Part shown: positions 17,173 through 26,652 of the stretch, one piece after another
Numbering within the stretch: position 1 is the stretch's first letter
How the letters are laid out: the number at the start of each line of letters is the position of its first letter
Assembly (NCBI RefSeq): GCF_012927305.1
Contig: NZ_JABBGH010000002.1
Coordinates: 1,240,001 to 1,304,000, forward strand
Source of the DNA: Hymenobacter polaris
GTDB lineage: Bacteria > Bacteroidota > Bacteroidia > Cytophagales > Hymenobacteraceae
Direction of reading: 5' to 3'
DNA length: 64,000 nucleotides
Translations under genes and position numbers: made by a program
Notes under the pieces: model-generated
What the model was told of the DNA's origin: nothing
The model's database searches: none
What the model saw: the letters and a program-made list of their open reading frames with translations, nothing else

Positions 17173-19323
17173 TTACTTGGCGGCGCTGGCCAGCCAGGCG
17201 GCCCGCTGCTCTTTTTGGGCGGCGGTGGCTGTCATTTTCTCCACTTCCTCCATGGGCTGCACCTGCACGTTGGTGTCCTCCGTCAGCACCACTTGCACCA
17301 AACGCTCCTGGCCGGCGCGGTTGCGCACGCGCACCGGCACGAGGTCGGCGGGCGTGTGGCGGCGCATAATGGTTTCGAGGGTGGTCATGTTGTCAATTTT
17401 CTCGCCGTCGAGCGTAACTATCTGGTCGCCACGGTCGATGCCAGCCTTGTAGAGGCCCGAGCCGATGGTGGTGTTGCGCGAGAGCAGGCAGCGGCCCTCC
17501 TCGTCAAACTCCACCTGCCGGGGTAGCGCGGCGGCCAGGGCCTTCACCGGCGTCACGGCCAAACCCACGGTGGCCAGGTTCTCCTTGAAGCGCGGCTCCT
17601 CGTGCCCGTAGATGTAGCGCCGGAAGAAGCTGCCCGCGAAGGCCGTGTCCTTGGCCACGGTGCCCAGCACGCGCTGCAAGTCGGCCACCGTGAAGGCCTT
17701 GGTGGGGGCTAGGGCGGCCGTCTGGTTTTTGCCAAATTCCTGCCACATGGCCTGCATGTACTTGTCGAGCGAAGTGTGGTAGCGCTGGCGCAGCTGCAAG
17801 TCGAGGCACAAGGCCAGGCCCGCCCCCTGTATGTAGTAGGAGAGGTAAGTGTTGCTGCGGTTGCTGGGGTCGATGCTCACGGCCGCGTCCACGAAGGTGG
17901 CTTGCCGGCTCATCTCCACCGGCGAGGCGTAGCGGGCGCCGGGCGCGTTGGCGCGCGCATTCACCCACGAGCTGACGCGCTCGAAGAACTGCTCGTCGTT
18001 GTAGTAGCCCGCCCGGCGCAGAATCAGCTCGCCGTAATACTGCGTGAAGCCCTCGCCAAACCAGAGCGCATCGCTCATGTTAGCGCGCTGGAAATTAAAG
18101 GGTTCTAGGCCCTTCGAGCGAATGCGCTCGGTGTTGTAGGAGTGAAAAAACTCGTGCGACACGGTGCCCAGGTTGCGCAGCTCACCCTCCTCCTTCAGCG
18201 GCAGGTTGGAGGTAAGCGAGGTGGAGTTGCGGTGCTCCATGCCATCACCGCTGGCCTCGGGCAGGTAGTCGGCCAGGAAGGTATAGCGGCCAAAATCGAA
18301 CTGGGGCAGCTCGCCGCCGTACACGCCGGCCGCCTCGCGCACCACTTTCTGGGTCTTTTTCACGAAGTTATCTACCTCCGAAGCCGGACCCTGGTAGTAG
18401 GTTGCCATCTCGAAGTGGCGGCCCCCGTCCTGCCAGGTGTGCAGCAGCTGCGGGGTGCCCGCTACAATGGGGCTGTCCATCAGATACTGCAAATTGGGCG
18501 CCGTGAAGGTGGTTTTATCGGCGCCGCTGGCCCGCAGCTGGGTGGCGGCTTTCCAAGTGGCGGGCATGTCCAGCTTCACCTCGGCCGCCCGGTTCTCCAG
18601 GCCGTCGGCGTAGCAAAGCGTAGCCGGCAGGTTGAGGTGGGCGTGCTGCTGGTCGATGCCTGCGTAGGTGCCGTCGGTGCGGTCGCCATACAGGGTGTAG
18701 TTGAACTGCACCGTGCCGTCGGCGCCCGGCACTACCTCCCACGCGTACGGGTCGACGCGGTTGACAGCCAGCAGCTTGCCCGCACCATCGGTGGCGATTA
18801 CGTAGTACGTGTTCTTGATAAAATCGTGCACCGCGTAGCGCCCCGGCGACGAGCGCGCCATGCGCACCGTCAGCTTCTGGCCCGGTGCCAGCCCCTCAAA
18901 CGTAGCGCCGACGCGGGCCTCGTGGTGAATGGCGTTGGGGAAGGAGATGGTGTAGCGCACCGGCGGGCCCACGGCCGCTGCCGGGCGCGCCACTGGCGCT
19001 ACCACGGCCGCCGGCCGGGCCACCGGGGCTGCCGGGGCCGCTGGGGTAGCTACAACTACCGCCGCTGGGCGCGCCGCCGGAGCCGTAGCAGCCGGCCGCC
19101 CCACTGCAGCGGCAGGGCGCGCCGCCGGGGTAGCTGGCCGTACTGCCGCTGCAGTGGGCCGCGCCGCTGCGGTAGCGGGCCGCGCTGCCGCAGCAGCCGG
19201 CCGCGCTACCGGGGTAGCCGGCCGTACAACTGCCCCAGGCTTAACCTGCGCGCTAACCCAATCGGGTAGTAGTATTATTCCACCTAGCACCCACCCAATA
19301 GTGTAAAGAGAACGTTTTTTCAT
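17173..19323 (-). CDS. M61 family metallopeptidase with PDZ domain
   Basis: This 716-residue exported protein has a signal peptide (about residues 1-26), then a low-complexity Ala/Pro/Arg spacer of about 100 residues built on repeats such as ARPAAA. The M61 glycyl-aminopeptidase-like region follows, with zinc ligands in HEFFH at residues 390-394 and the downstream glutamate in WFGEGFTQYY near 423. A PDZ-like domain (about residues 620-690, GLYKAGIDRGDQIVTLDG) closes it. M61 enzymes cleave N-terminal Gly or Ala residues; family members in Bacteroidetes are periplasmic or outer-membrane. The ATG 19323 fits the signal peptide; a start 22 codons earlier does not. The spacer is much longer than family members need. 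Confidence 0.9.
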   Translation of the reverse strand: MKKRSLYTIGWVLGGIILLPDWVSAQVKPGAVVRPATPVARPAAAAARPATAAARPTAAAVRPATPAARPAAAVGRPAATAPAARPAAVVVATPAAPAAPVARPAAVVAPVARPAAAVGPPVRYTISFPNAIHHEARVGATFEGLAPGQKLTVRMARSSPGRYAVHDFIKNTYYVIATDGAGKLLAVNRVDPYAWEVVPGADGTVQFNYTLYGDRTDGTYAGIDQQHAHLNLPATLCYADGLENRAAEVKLDMPATWKAATQLRASGADKTTFTAPNLQYLMDSPIVAGTPQLLHTWQDGGRHFEMATYYQGPASEVDNFVKKTQKVVREAAGVYGGELPQFDFGRYTFLADYLPEASGDGMEHRNSTSLTSNLPLKEEGELRNLGTVSHEFFHSYNTERIRSKGLEPFNFQRANMSDALWFGEGFTQYYGELILRRAGYYNDEQFFERVSSWVNARANAPGARYASPVEMSRQATFVDAAVSIDPSNRSNTYLSYYIQGAGLALCLDLQLRQRYHTSLDKYMQAMWQEFGKNQTAALAPTKAFTVADLQRVLGTVAKDTAFAGSFFRRYIYGHEEPRFKENLATVGLAVTPVKALAAALPRQVEFDEEGRCLLSRNTTIGSGLYKAGIDRGDQIVTLDGEKIDNMTTLETIMRRHTPADLVPVRVRNRAGQERLVQVVLTEDTNVQVQPMEEVEKMTATAAQKEQRAAWLASAAK

Positions 19324-19436
19324 AAATTGTAACAGGATAATACTAATAATGCTTGCTTGCCTAGCATAGTGGCTGCAAAGTACTGACAAAACTCAATAGC
19401 GCATCTAGTTTGTGGCACTATTCGGCGAGCCGGCCC

Positions 19437-20105
19437 CTAGGCCGGGCGCCACACCTGGGCCGCCACCGCCCCCCCGAAGAAGCGCTGCTCCCAAGTCGGC
19501 CGCAGGCCTAGGGCCGCCAGCCCGGCCGGCCACGGGGGCATGCGGCGCGCCTCCAGCCCCACCGCCCACCCAAAAAACCAGTACATCAGGGCCAGCAGCG
19601 CGCGCCGCCAGCCCCCGCGCGCCGGCCAAAAATCGGCCACTAGCCAGGGGGCGCCCGGCCGCCGCGCCGCATCGAGGCGCAATAGGGCAGCTGGCAGGGT
19701 TTCGGGCAGAAAGGAGTCGAGCACAAAAAACGTGACGAGAGCGTCGAACTGCTCGCCGGGCCTTAGGGCCCTTTCGCTGCCCAGGCGCAGCTCGATGCTG
19801 GCGCCGGGCGGGGGCGGGGTGCGCCGCAGGCGGGCCGCCGTGCGCGCCAGCATGGGAGCCGCCACTTCCAGGTACAGCACTTGGGCCTGCGGGCATTGCC
19901 GCCACAGGGGGCGCAGCACCCAGCCAGGGCCGCCGCCCAGCACCAGCACGCGCGGCGCGGGCCCCAGCTCTGCCAAGCCGGCCGCCAGCGCCGCCCGCTG
20001 GGTGCGCCGCAAGCTGCCCCCAAAAGCCACCACCGCCAGCAGGTCGTAGTAGCGGGCCAGCGCGCCGTAGTCGGCCGGGTGGCGGGGGGCGGGGGGAGTA
20101 GGCAT
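19437..20105 (-). CDS. Class I SAM-dependent methyltransferase
   Basis: This 222-residue protein has motif I VLVLGGGPGWVL and an acidic motif II-like YLEVAAPML, fitting a Rossmann-fold methyltransferase. The substrate is not apparent. A hydrophobic stretch (LLALMYWFFGWAVG) near residue 175 suggests membrane association or a lipid substrate. A start 36 codons upstream is possible but would cross a -7-like AATTTTG; the ATG at 20105 is preferred. The GC-rich DNA also leaves a long open frame in another register (19405-20154), which I take as a shadow. Confidence 0.75.
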   Translation of the reverse strand: MPTPPAPRHPADYGALARYYDLLAVVAFGGSLRRTQRAALAAGLAELGPAPRVLVLGGGPGWVLRPLWRQCPQAQVLYLEVAAPMLARTAARLRRTPPPPGASIELRLGSERALRPGEQFDALVTFFVLDSFLPETLPAALLRLDAARRPGAPWLVADFWPARGGWRRALLALMYWFFGWAVGLEARRMPPWPAGLAALGLRPTWEQRFFGGAVAAQVWRPA

Positions 20106-20246
20106 GGGTGTGGTAGCAACCAGCGGCGAGGAGTATTGATAGCCCAGGGTGCAAAATTTTAAAAAAAATGCGCGACGCAAGTAGCTGAAAAACAATTTTC
20201 CGGCCCTCGCCAACCAGCTACCCTAGGCCCCAGTGCTAGCTATAGC

Positions 20247-20278
20247 TTGCGCGGAGTCAGAAAAATAGCGTACCTTTG
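20247..20278 (+). promoter_or_regulatory. Promoter of tRNA-Leu (TTG - 21 nt - TACCTTTG)
   Basis: A -33 TTG at 20247-20249 and an exact -7 TACCTTTG at 20271-20278 are separated by 21 nt, which matches the Bacteroidetes consensus TTTG-N19-21-TAnnTTTG. The tRNA begins 50 nt further on. Confidence 0.75.
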
Positions 20279-20328
20279 TGCCAGCAAAACGCCCCCGCTC
20301 CGTGCGGGGTAGCCGTAGTGCCTAGCCC

Positions 20329-20410
20329 GCGCTTGTGGCGAAATTGGTAGACGCGCTGTCTTCAGGCGGCAGTTCCGCAAGGTGTGAGAGTTCGAGTCTC
20401 TCCGAGCGCA
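20329..20410 (+). tRNA. tRNA-Leu (anticodon CAG)
   Basis: This 82-nt cloverleaf has a 7-bp acceptor stem (GCGCTTG with CGAGCGC, one G-U pair) and the D-arm GGCGAAATTGGTAGACGC. The anticodon stem is CTGTC/GGCAG with anticodon CAG at 20363-20365. A long variable arm, expected for leucine, and a T-arm with TTCGAGT follow. The discriminator is A; CCA is not encoded. It reads CUG codons, the dominant leucine codon here. Confidence 0.95.
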
Positions 20411-20427
20411 CGAGGTTTATACGAAAA

Positions 20428-20457
20428 GAGCCGGTCCTATTAGGGCCGGCTCTTTTT
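20428..20457 (+). terminator. Intrinsic terminator of tRNA-Leu
   Basis: A 10-bp stem (20428-20437 with 20443-20452) has a 5-nt loop and TTTTT at 20453-20457, starting 18 nt after the tRNA. Confidence 0.9.
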
Positions 20458-20781
20458 GCGTTTTAGCCGGTGGCATTTCACCTGCAAGCTGCCGCGTTCC
20501 AGCTGTTGGTCCTGGCTGAACATTGGCAGTCAGAGGGCGTATTGAAAGCTGAAAATAGCCTGAAAATCAAGGTATTCGGTGCAGCCGCGTACGCCGGTCA
20601 ATTAGCAACTAATATACTGAGCGCAGCAAGCTTGTCTTGGGTAAGGGCAGCGCTTTAACACCACTCGGCGCGCCGGTCTGACAGCTAGCTCGTGCGCGGC
20701 CCCCTAGGGTACTAACGCAAACTCTCGGACCATTTGGCGCTGGTTTCAACCAACAAAATTTCAGTTAAACCCTACAACATT
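20458..20781. other. Intergenic stretch before the multicopper oxidase
   Basis: These 324 nt hold one CCCTAGGG site (20702-20709) and presumably the oxidase promoter. A 62-codon open frame at 20470-20658 has no promoter-like or ribosome-binding support and no recognisable family. I see no copper-responsive operator I could name. Confidence 0.5.
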
Positions 20782-23370
20782 ATGCCCCGAAGGATACTCT
20801 TGCTACTGCTGCTGGTACTGCCTACGCTGGTACGCGGCCAGCGCGGGCCGGTGTATGCCCGGCCCGCCGCCTACGCCGGCCTCTACAGCAGCCCCGAAGC
20901 CGCGCGAACCCGCACGCCCCGCCTCGTGCGCTACGACTTGGCCGTGCGCGACACCGTGCTGGTGCGGGGTGGGGCGCGCAACCACGCCCTGGCCACCAAC
21001 GGGCAGGTGCCGGCCCCCACGCTCACCTCCACCGAGGGCGATACGGCGCTCATCTATGTGCGCAACAACACCGGGCGTACCATCTCGTTTCACTGGCACG
21101 GCATGCTGCTGCCCAACCGCTACGACGGGGTGCCCATCCTCACTACCGAGCCCATTGCGCCGGGCACGGTGCACACCTACAGATTCGCCATTAAGCAGCA
21201 CGGCACGCTCTGGTACCACTCGCACACGCGCCTCAACGAGCAGCTGGGGCAGTACGGGCCCATCGTAGTGTACCCGCCCACGCCGCTGCCCACCCCCGAC
21301 CAGGTGGTGCTGCTCTCGGACTGGACGCGCGAGCGGCCCTGAGAGATTCTGCGCTCGCTCAAGCGCGAAACCGATTGGTACGCCATCGAGCGGGGCTCGG
21401 TGCAGAGCTACGGCAAGGCCTTGCTGAGCGGCTACCTGGGCACCAAGCTGGGCCAGGAGTGGCGCCGCATGCCCCAGATGGACCTGGCCGACGTGTATTA
21501 CCAGGCCAGCCTCGTGAATGGTCAGCCTAGCCAGGCGCTGCCCCAGGCCCGGCCCGGCCAGCCGCTGCGCCTGCGCGTCATCAACGGCTCGGCGGCCAGC
21601 TACTACTGGGTGCAGTTTGGGGGCGGCAAACTGCGCGTGGTGGCCACCGACGGCGTGGACGTGGAGCCCGTGGAGGTGGATAAGCTGCTGGTAGCCACCG
21701 CCGAAACTTTCGATGTGGAAGTGACGCCGCCCGCCATAGGGCAGTACGAGCTGCGCGCCACTTCCTGGGACATGGCCGGGTACAGCAGCTTGTGGCTGGG
21801 CAGCGGCGGCGAGCGGCACGAGGCCCCCACGCTGCCCCGCATCAACTATTTCGAGCTGGTGCGTAATATGAACGGCATGATGAGCAAGATGCCCGGCATG
21901 CACATGGGCCGCGCTCCGGCCGGCGTGCCCGCCCCCGCCGTGGCCGCTGCCGGCACCGCCCTGCCCCCGCCCGGCCCCGGCATGAAGATGGACGGTATGA
22001 AGATGGGCGGCCGGGCCGATGCGAAAATGCCCAGCATGACCATGAGCTCGGCCAAAGGCTCCCAGCAGATGCCTGGCATGAAAGGCGAAGCAAACGGCGC
22101 CGACGCCCAGCCGATGCCCGGCATGAAAATGGGGGGCGCCGCGCCCGCCGACAGCGCCCGCCCTAGGGCCACCGCCAAGCCCAACCTGGACAGCCTGGAC
22201 AAAGCCCCGCCCGGCAGCATGGCCGAAACCAACATGGCCGGTATGGCTATGCCCATGGCCGATGGCAACGGCAGGAAAATGAGCGGCATGGGCGGCATGC
22301 CCATGGCCCCCCTAGGCACCTTCAACACCGGCGCCAAGCAGCTGCAGGCCGCTTTCCCGCACGAAACCCTGCTCGACTACACCATGCTGCGCGCCCCCCA
22401 ATCCAGCGCCCTGCCCGCCGACCGGCCCGTGCGCACCATCCACCTCTACCTGACGGGCAACATGTTTCGCTACGTGTGGAGCATCAACGACACGCCCCTC
22501 TCGCGGGCCGATAAGATTACCATCAAGCGGGGCGAAACCGTGCGCTTCGTGCTGCACAACACCACCATGATGAGCCACCCCATGCACCTGCACGGGCACT
22601 ACTTCCGGGTGGTGAACGGGCAGGGCGACCACGCCCCGCTCAAGAACACGCTCAGCGTGGCGCCCATGGACTTGGTGACCATCGAGTTCGACGCCAACGA
22701 GTACCGCGACTGGTTCTTCCACTGCCACCTGCTCTACCACCTCAACTCGGGCATGGCCCGCATCGTGCACTACGCGGGTGACTCGGTGCGCACCGACAAC
22801 CCCAGGCTGCTCGCGCGCTTCATCGGGCAGGACCGCAAGCTCTTTCCCTATATCGACGCCACGGTGCAAAGCCAGGGCACCTGGCTGGAGGGCGGCATCC
22901 GCAACTCGTACTGGCTGCTGCGCCAGGAAGCCCGCTTCGACTGGCACGGCGACTACGAAGCCGAAACCCACCTGCAGCGCTACCTAGGGCCCAAGCAGTT
23001 CTTGGCCGTGTATGCCGGCGCCGACTTCCGCGATAACACCCGCTACCTGGCCCCCGACGTGCGGAAGCGCGACGAGAACGGCCACCGCACCAACTCGCAC
23101 GACTACCGCCAGGTGGTGTGCGTGGGCGTGCGCTACTTCCTGCCGATGATGGTGTGGTCGGATTTGCGCTTCGACAGCGGCGGCAAGCTGCGCCTGCAGC
23201 TCGAGCGCGAGGGCCTGCCCCTCACCAGCCGCCTGCGCTGCGACCTGCGCGTGAATACCGACCGGGAGTACACCGTCAACCCCTACTACATCCTGGGCAA
23301 GTACGTGGCCCTCTCGGGCAGCTACGACAGCGACTACGGCTGGGGCGCCGGCCTGCGCATTATCTACTAG
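20782..23370 (+). pseudogene. CopA-like multicopper oxidase broken by an in-frame TGA
   Basis: A signal peptide (MPRRILLLLLLVLPTLVRGQ) is followed by the first cupredoxin domain, with copper ligands in SFHWHGML and WYHSHT. A TGA stop at 21340-21342 (codon 187) then ends the frame. The same frame resumes at once (EILRSLKRETDWYAIERG) and stays open to 23370. It carries the middle cupredoxin domain, a Met-rich copper-binding insert (about 21868-22300, many MPGM and MKM units) and the C-terminal copper sites HPMHLHGHYFRV and HCHLLYHL. A further 190 residues of amphipathic beta strands at the end recall CopB-like outer-membrane barrels. Cut in two, neither half can hold the trinuclear copper centre. 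No shift of frame is involved, so the cause is a single nonsense substitution, readthrough, or a base-calling error. The normal role is periplasmic Cu(I) oxidation and copper resistance. Confidence 0.85.
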
Positions 23371-23374
23371 CGCT

Positions 23375-23405
23375 GCCGCCCCCCTAGGGGCCCTAGGGGG
23401 GCGGC
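23375..23405. terminator. Palindrome made of two CCCTAGGG octamers
   Basis: Two CCCTAGGG sites (23382-23389 and 23391-23398) lie side by side inside a perfect 31-nt palindrome with 15-bp arms around one central G. It begins 5 nt after the oxidase stop codon and could act as a hairpin 3' end, but no T-run follows, so the terminator role is a guess. Confidence 0.5.
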
Positions 23406-23468
23406 AAGGCGCGGCAGCCTATTTTAGCAAAAATTCGTTAAACCGACTTTTTGCTTCCCGCTGCCCCT

Positions 23469-24200
23469 ATGCCTGCTCCCGTCGCGCCCCACCAACCCGA
23501 GCCGCCCTCCTCACGCTGGGCTGCCTTCACGGGGCTATTCACGGCGCAGGTGCTGCTGGCGCTGGGGCTGTTCGTGGCGGCGTTCGCGCTGTTTTTCTAC
23601 CTGGCGCGGGTGGTGTTTCGCGAGCACTCACAGGTGTTCGATAACTGGGGCTTCGCCCAGATGGACCGGCTGCGGGCGGCGCAGCCCTGGCTTACGTGGC
23701 CCATCGAGAACGTGCTCACGCGCTTCGGCTCGGTGTATTTTTTCGTGCCGGCCAGCGTGCTGGTGCCGGTGCTGCTGTTTCGGGCGGGCCGACGCCGCTA
23801 CGCCATCGAGTTCATGCTCTCGATGGCCGGCGGCATCGTCCTCAACGAGCTACTGAAAGCCTGGTTCCACCGCGACCGGCCTACCTCGGCCCTCATCCAC
23901 CAGTATGGCCTGAGCTTTCCCAGCGGCCACGCTATGATGAGTGTGGCCTTCTACGGCTGCCTGGCCTGGATTGCGGTGCAGCACGGCCGGCCCCGCGCCT
24001 GGGCGGTGGCCCTAGGGGCCTTCACCCTGCTCATCGGCCTCACGCGCATTTACCTGCACGTGCACTATCCCACCGACGTGGTGGCCGGCTTCGCCGCCGG
24101 CCTGGCCTGGCTAGTGCTGCTGCGCACGGGCCTGCAACTTTTTTGGAAAGAGAAAAAAGAGTTGATTGACGAAGGCCAGCCGCTGCTAAATAACCCATAA
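23469..24200 (+). CDS. PAP2-family membrane phosphatase
   Basis: This 243-residue membrane protein has six predicted transmembrane segments and the three acid-phosphatase motifs KAWFHRDRP, PSGHAMMS and LTRIYLHVHYPTDVVAG. Such enzymes dephosphorylate undecaprenyl pyrophosphate, phosphatidic acid or phosphatidylglycerophosphate at the periplasmic face. A long C-terminal tail is basic. The ATG at 23469 is preferred over a TTG six codons upstream. It may be co-transcribed with the broken oxidase, or use the promoter-like CGACTTTTTG just before it. Confidence 0.92.
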   Translation: MPAPVAPHQPEPPSSRWAAFTGLFTAQVLLALGLFVAAFALFFYLARVVFREHSQVFDNWGFAQMDRLRAAQPWLTWPIENVLTRFGSVYFFVPASVLVPVLLFRAGRRRYAIEFMLSMAGGIVLNELLKAWFHRDRPTSALIHQYGLSFPSGHAMMSVAFYGCLAWIAVQHGRPRAWAVALGAFTLLIGLTRIYLHVHYPTDVVAGFAAGLAWLVLLRTGLQLFWKEKKELIDEGQPLLNNP

Positions 24201-24205
24201 GCGCT

Positions 24206-26590
24206 TTAAACGCGCACTTTCACGCGCAGGGCCAGCAGGCCTTTCACGCCCTGTAACTCTTCCAACTCCAGGCTTTCTATGCCGGGCTCCAGCAGGCCGC
24301 GGTCCTGCAAGTAGTCAATGTACTCGTGGTACTCAGTGGCCTCGCGGGTTTGGGCGTACACCAGGGCCAGGTAGCCGGGCTGGGTGAGGCGCTCGCCGGT
24401 ACCGAGCACGGTGGCCTTGTCGATGCGCTTCTTAATTATCTCATAGCGAATGTTATACGTGCCATCCACGTCGAACTGCCGCTCGTCCTGCCGGAAGCGG
24501 ATGCTCAAGGGCTGCGAATGAATGAGGATGAGCTGCGTGGTGGCGAGGGGAACCGGTAACTCGGCCTGCAGGGCGTGGGTGCGGCGCGTTATCTCCACCA
24601 TCACCAGCAGCTGCCACAGGCGCAGGTTTTTTAGGAAAACCAGGTCGAAGGGCTTGTCTTGCACCAAGCTGCCGCCCACGTAAATATTATATTCCACCCC
24701 GTCGGTTTTGAGGCGCTGGTAGTAGTGCGGAAACATGGCCTGCGCTTCCGCTTCCTGCTCATCGAGGTAGTCGCTGATGGTATCATTGAGGCGCGTTACG
24801 CTCAACTCAAAGTCGCGCCGCCGCTTATACAGGATGCCCAGGTGCTCGTCGATGTGCTGCCAGTAGCCGGCGATGGTGGGGCGCAGCTCGGGCACGTTCT
24901 GAGCCAGGTACTCAAACAACGGCTCCACTTCAGTCCGCAGCGAATCGTAGATGCTGACCTCATCGCCGCTTAAGATGCCTTGCCGCAAGCGGCGCAAGTG
25001 CTTGTTCACGTAAAACTTTAGCTCGTCTAGGATAGGGAGCTGCTGGTATTCGGAAGCTTTTTTCAGCACCCGGCCGGCTAGGGTCAGGTGCTCGATGAGG
25101 TCGCCCTGCACGGCTTCGTTGCGGGCCGTGCTGCTGCCCCGGATGTCGCTGGAGCCGTGCAGCGGGTACACGTCCTCAAACACGATGGCCTCCATCTCGA
25201 CCACGCGGCCGCCGGCTTCCTCGCGGCGGGCCAGCAAGCGGCGGGCCGCGTCGTTGAAGCGCCACTCCATGGTGGGGTGAATAGCGGTAAAGTACTCTTT
25301 TACGACGGACTGTACGCGCGTTTCCTGGTCCTCAGCGTTGCGCTTCACGGCCACCGCAAACAGCGGCACAAACTGGTTGACTAGCTCCAGGGCAAACTCG
25401 TCGAGGTCGCCCACGCCGGGCGAGCCCAACTCCAGCAGGCCTACCGTGTCGGAGCCGTAGGGCAGGGCCGCCAAGATAGCCGAGCGCACCCCTAGGCGCA
25501 GCATTTGCTGGCGCAGGCTGTCGGGCAGCTCGGGGGCGGTGGCCACATCGTCGAGCACCAGCGGGCGGCGCTCAGTCAGCAGGCGGTTATACACCTGCCG
25601 GAAGTCGTTTTCCAGCCCCTGGCCTTGCAATTGCTTGGTCAAAAAGCTGTGGTTCACCTTGCGCCCGAAGTCCACAAAAGCCTTTTTGCGCTCGTCGTAG
25701 GCGGCAATGCCCAGCTGCAGGGCCGGCAGCGCAAACAGCACCCGCAGCTTTTCCTGAATCTGCTCAATGCGGTCGGAGGCCTGCAGCACGTCGCGTTCCA
25801 GCAGGTCGTATTTCAGCTCGCTCAGAATTTCCTGGGTCGTCACGTCCACTAGCTGCAGCAGGTTGAAGCCTTCGAGCATGAAATGGGCGGGCGGCAGCAG
25901 CTCGTACCAAGTGGGCAGGTGGTGGCGGTGGCGCAGCAAGTGTTGCACCTGCTCGGCGCTAAGCGCGGGCTTCTCGCCCACCACCCGCACCCGCACAAAG
26001 GTTGAGTCGATGCTGACGCCGTAGTGCCGGTAGAGCCCAATGCGGTAGTCGGGCACGGTGAAGATGAGCGCCCCCGGCAGCGGCAGCTCGGCCCCATATT
26101 CGCGGCTGAGAATGAGCAGGTAAGCCAGCCGGGTCATCAGCTCCTCCAGCATGGCTAGGTCCACGTTGAGTGGCTGCTTAATGGTGCGGTCGCGCCCCAG
26201 CAGCACCTCCGCGAAGCGCGGGGTATAGTAAAACGCCTGGCGATGAAACGGCACGATAGCCCCCGTGATGGCCGTGGCCGTGGCCGCGGGCGGAAACATG
26301 GCCAGCATCAGGGTATCTACCAGCTCAGGGTTGGCATCGAGCACGGCCACACTGGGCAGGTCGCCGTGGCAGGCCGGATGCTCGGCCACCTGACGGGCTA
26401 CCGTGCGGGCCAGGCGGGCCACGCCGGGATTGTCATCGTGTTCGTGCTGAGCCCAGTAGGCTATCAGCGGCTCCAGGCTTAATACTGCCGCGAAGGGGAA
26501 GCCGGTGGGCGCGGCGCCGGCCGCCGGGGCTAGGGCCAGCGGCTGGTCGGCGGGGCTAGGGGGGGCAGAAAGCAGGCTAGGGGCGGGCAT
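24206..26590 (-). CDS. Large GAF-domain protein of unknown function
   Basis: This 794-residue cytoplasmic protein has no signal peptide or transmembrane segment. A GAF-like domain occupies about residues 275-420 (LFALPALQLGIAAYDERKK to ALPYGSDTVGLLELGSPG). It is flanked by a 270-residue N-terminal region and a long, mainly helical C-terminal region of about 370 residues. No kinase, cyclase, EAL or helix-turn-helix motif is visible. Similar long single-GAF proteins occur in Cytophagales, but I know of no described function. The C-terminus, with DGTYNIRYEIIKKRIDKA, may bind a partner. It is transcribed alone and converges on the PAP2 gene with only 5 nt between stops. Confidence 0.75.
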   Translation of the reverse strand: MPAPSLLSAPPSPADQPLALAPAAGAAPTGFPFAAVLSLEPLIAYWAQHEHDDNPGVARLARTVARQVAEHPACHGDLPSVAVLDANPELVDTLMLAMFPPAATATAITGAIVPFHRQAFYYTPRFAEVLLGRDRTIKQPLNVDLAMLEELMTRLAYLLILSREYGAELPLPGALIFTVPDYRIGLYRHYGVSIDSTFVRVRVVGEKPALSAEQVQHLLRHRHHLPTWYELLPPAHFMLEGFNLLQLVDVTTQEILSELKYDLLERDVLQASDRIEQIQEKLRVLFALPALQLGIAAYDERKKAFVDFGRKVNHSFLTKQLQGQGLENDFRQVYNRLLTERRPLVLDDVATAPELPDSLRQQMLRLGVRSAILAALPYGSDTVGLLELGSPGVGDLDEFALELVNQFVPLFAVAVKRNAEDQETRVQSVVKEYFTAIHPTMEWRFNDAARRLLARREEAGGRVVEMEAIVFEDVYPLHGSSDIRGSSTARNEAVQGDLIEHLTLAGRVLKKASEYQQLPILDELKFYVNKHLRRLRQGILSGDEVSIYDSLRTEVEPLFEYLAQNVPELRPTIAGYWQHIDEHLGILYKRRRDFELSVTRLNDTISDYLDEQEAEAQAMFPHYYQRLKTDGVEYNIYVGGSLVQDKPFDLVFLKNLRLWQLLVMVEITRRTHALQAELPVPLATTQLILIHSQPLSIRFRQDERQFDVDGTYNIRYEIIKKRIDKATVLGTGERLTQPGYLALVYAQTREATEYHEYIDYLQDRGLLEPGIESLELEELQGVKGLLALRVKVRV

Positions 26591-26652
26591 GGCAAAAAAG
26601 GCGGCGCGAGTAGCTATACGCAGGCGCCCCCGCCAGGGGCTAGGCGCCGCAC

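Noticed and set aside
19405-20154. A 249-codon minus-strand frame overlapping the methyltransferase
   Set aside because: It lacks the methyltransferase motifs and reads as low-complexity Gly/Ala/Arg/Pro; the other register holds VLVLGGGPGWVL.
20470-20658. A 62-codon plus-strand frame after tRNA-Leu
   Set aside because: It begins directly after a strong terminator, has no promoter-like element, and no recognisable domain.
21340-21342. TGA read as selenocysteine
   Set aside because: Multicopper oxidases have no selenoprotein members known to me, the position is not at an active-site Cys, and no selenocysteine genes are in view.
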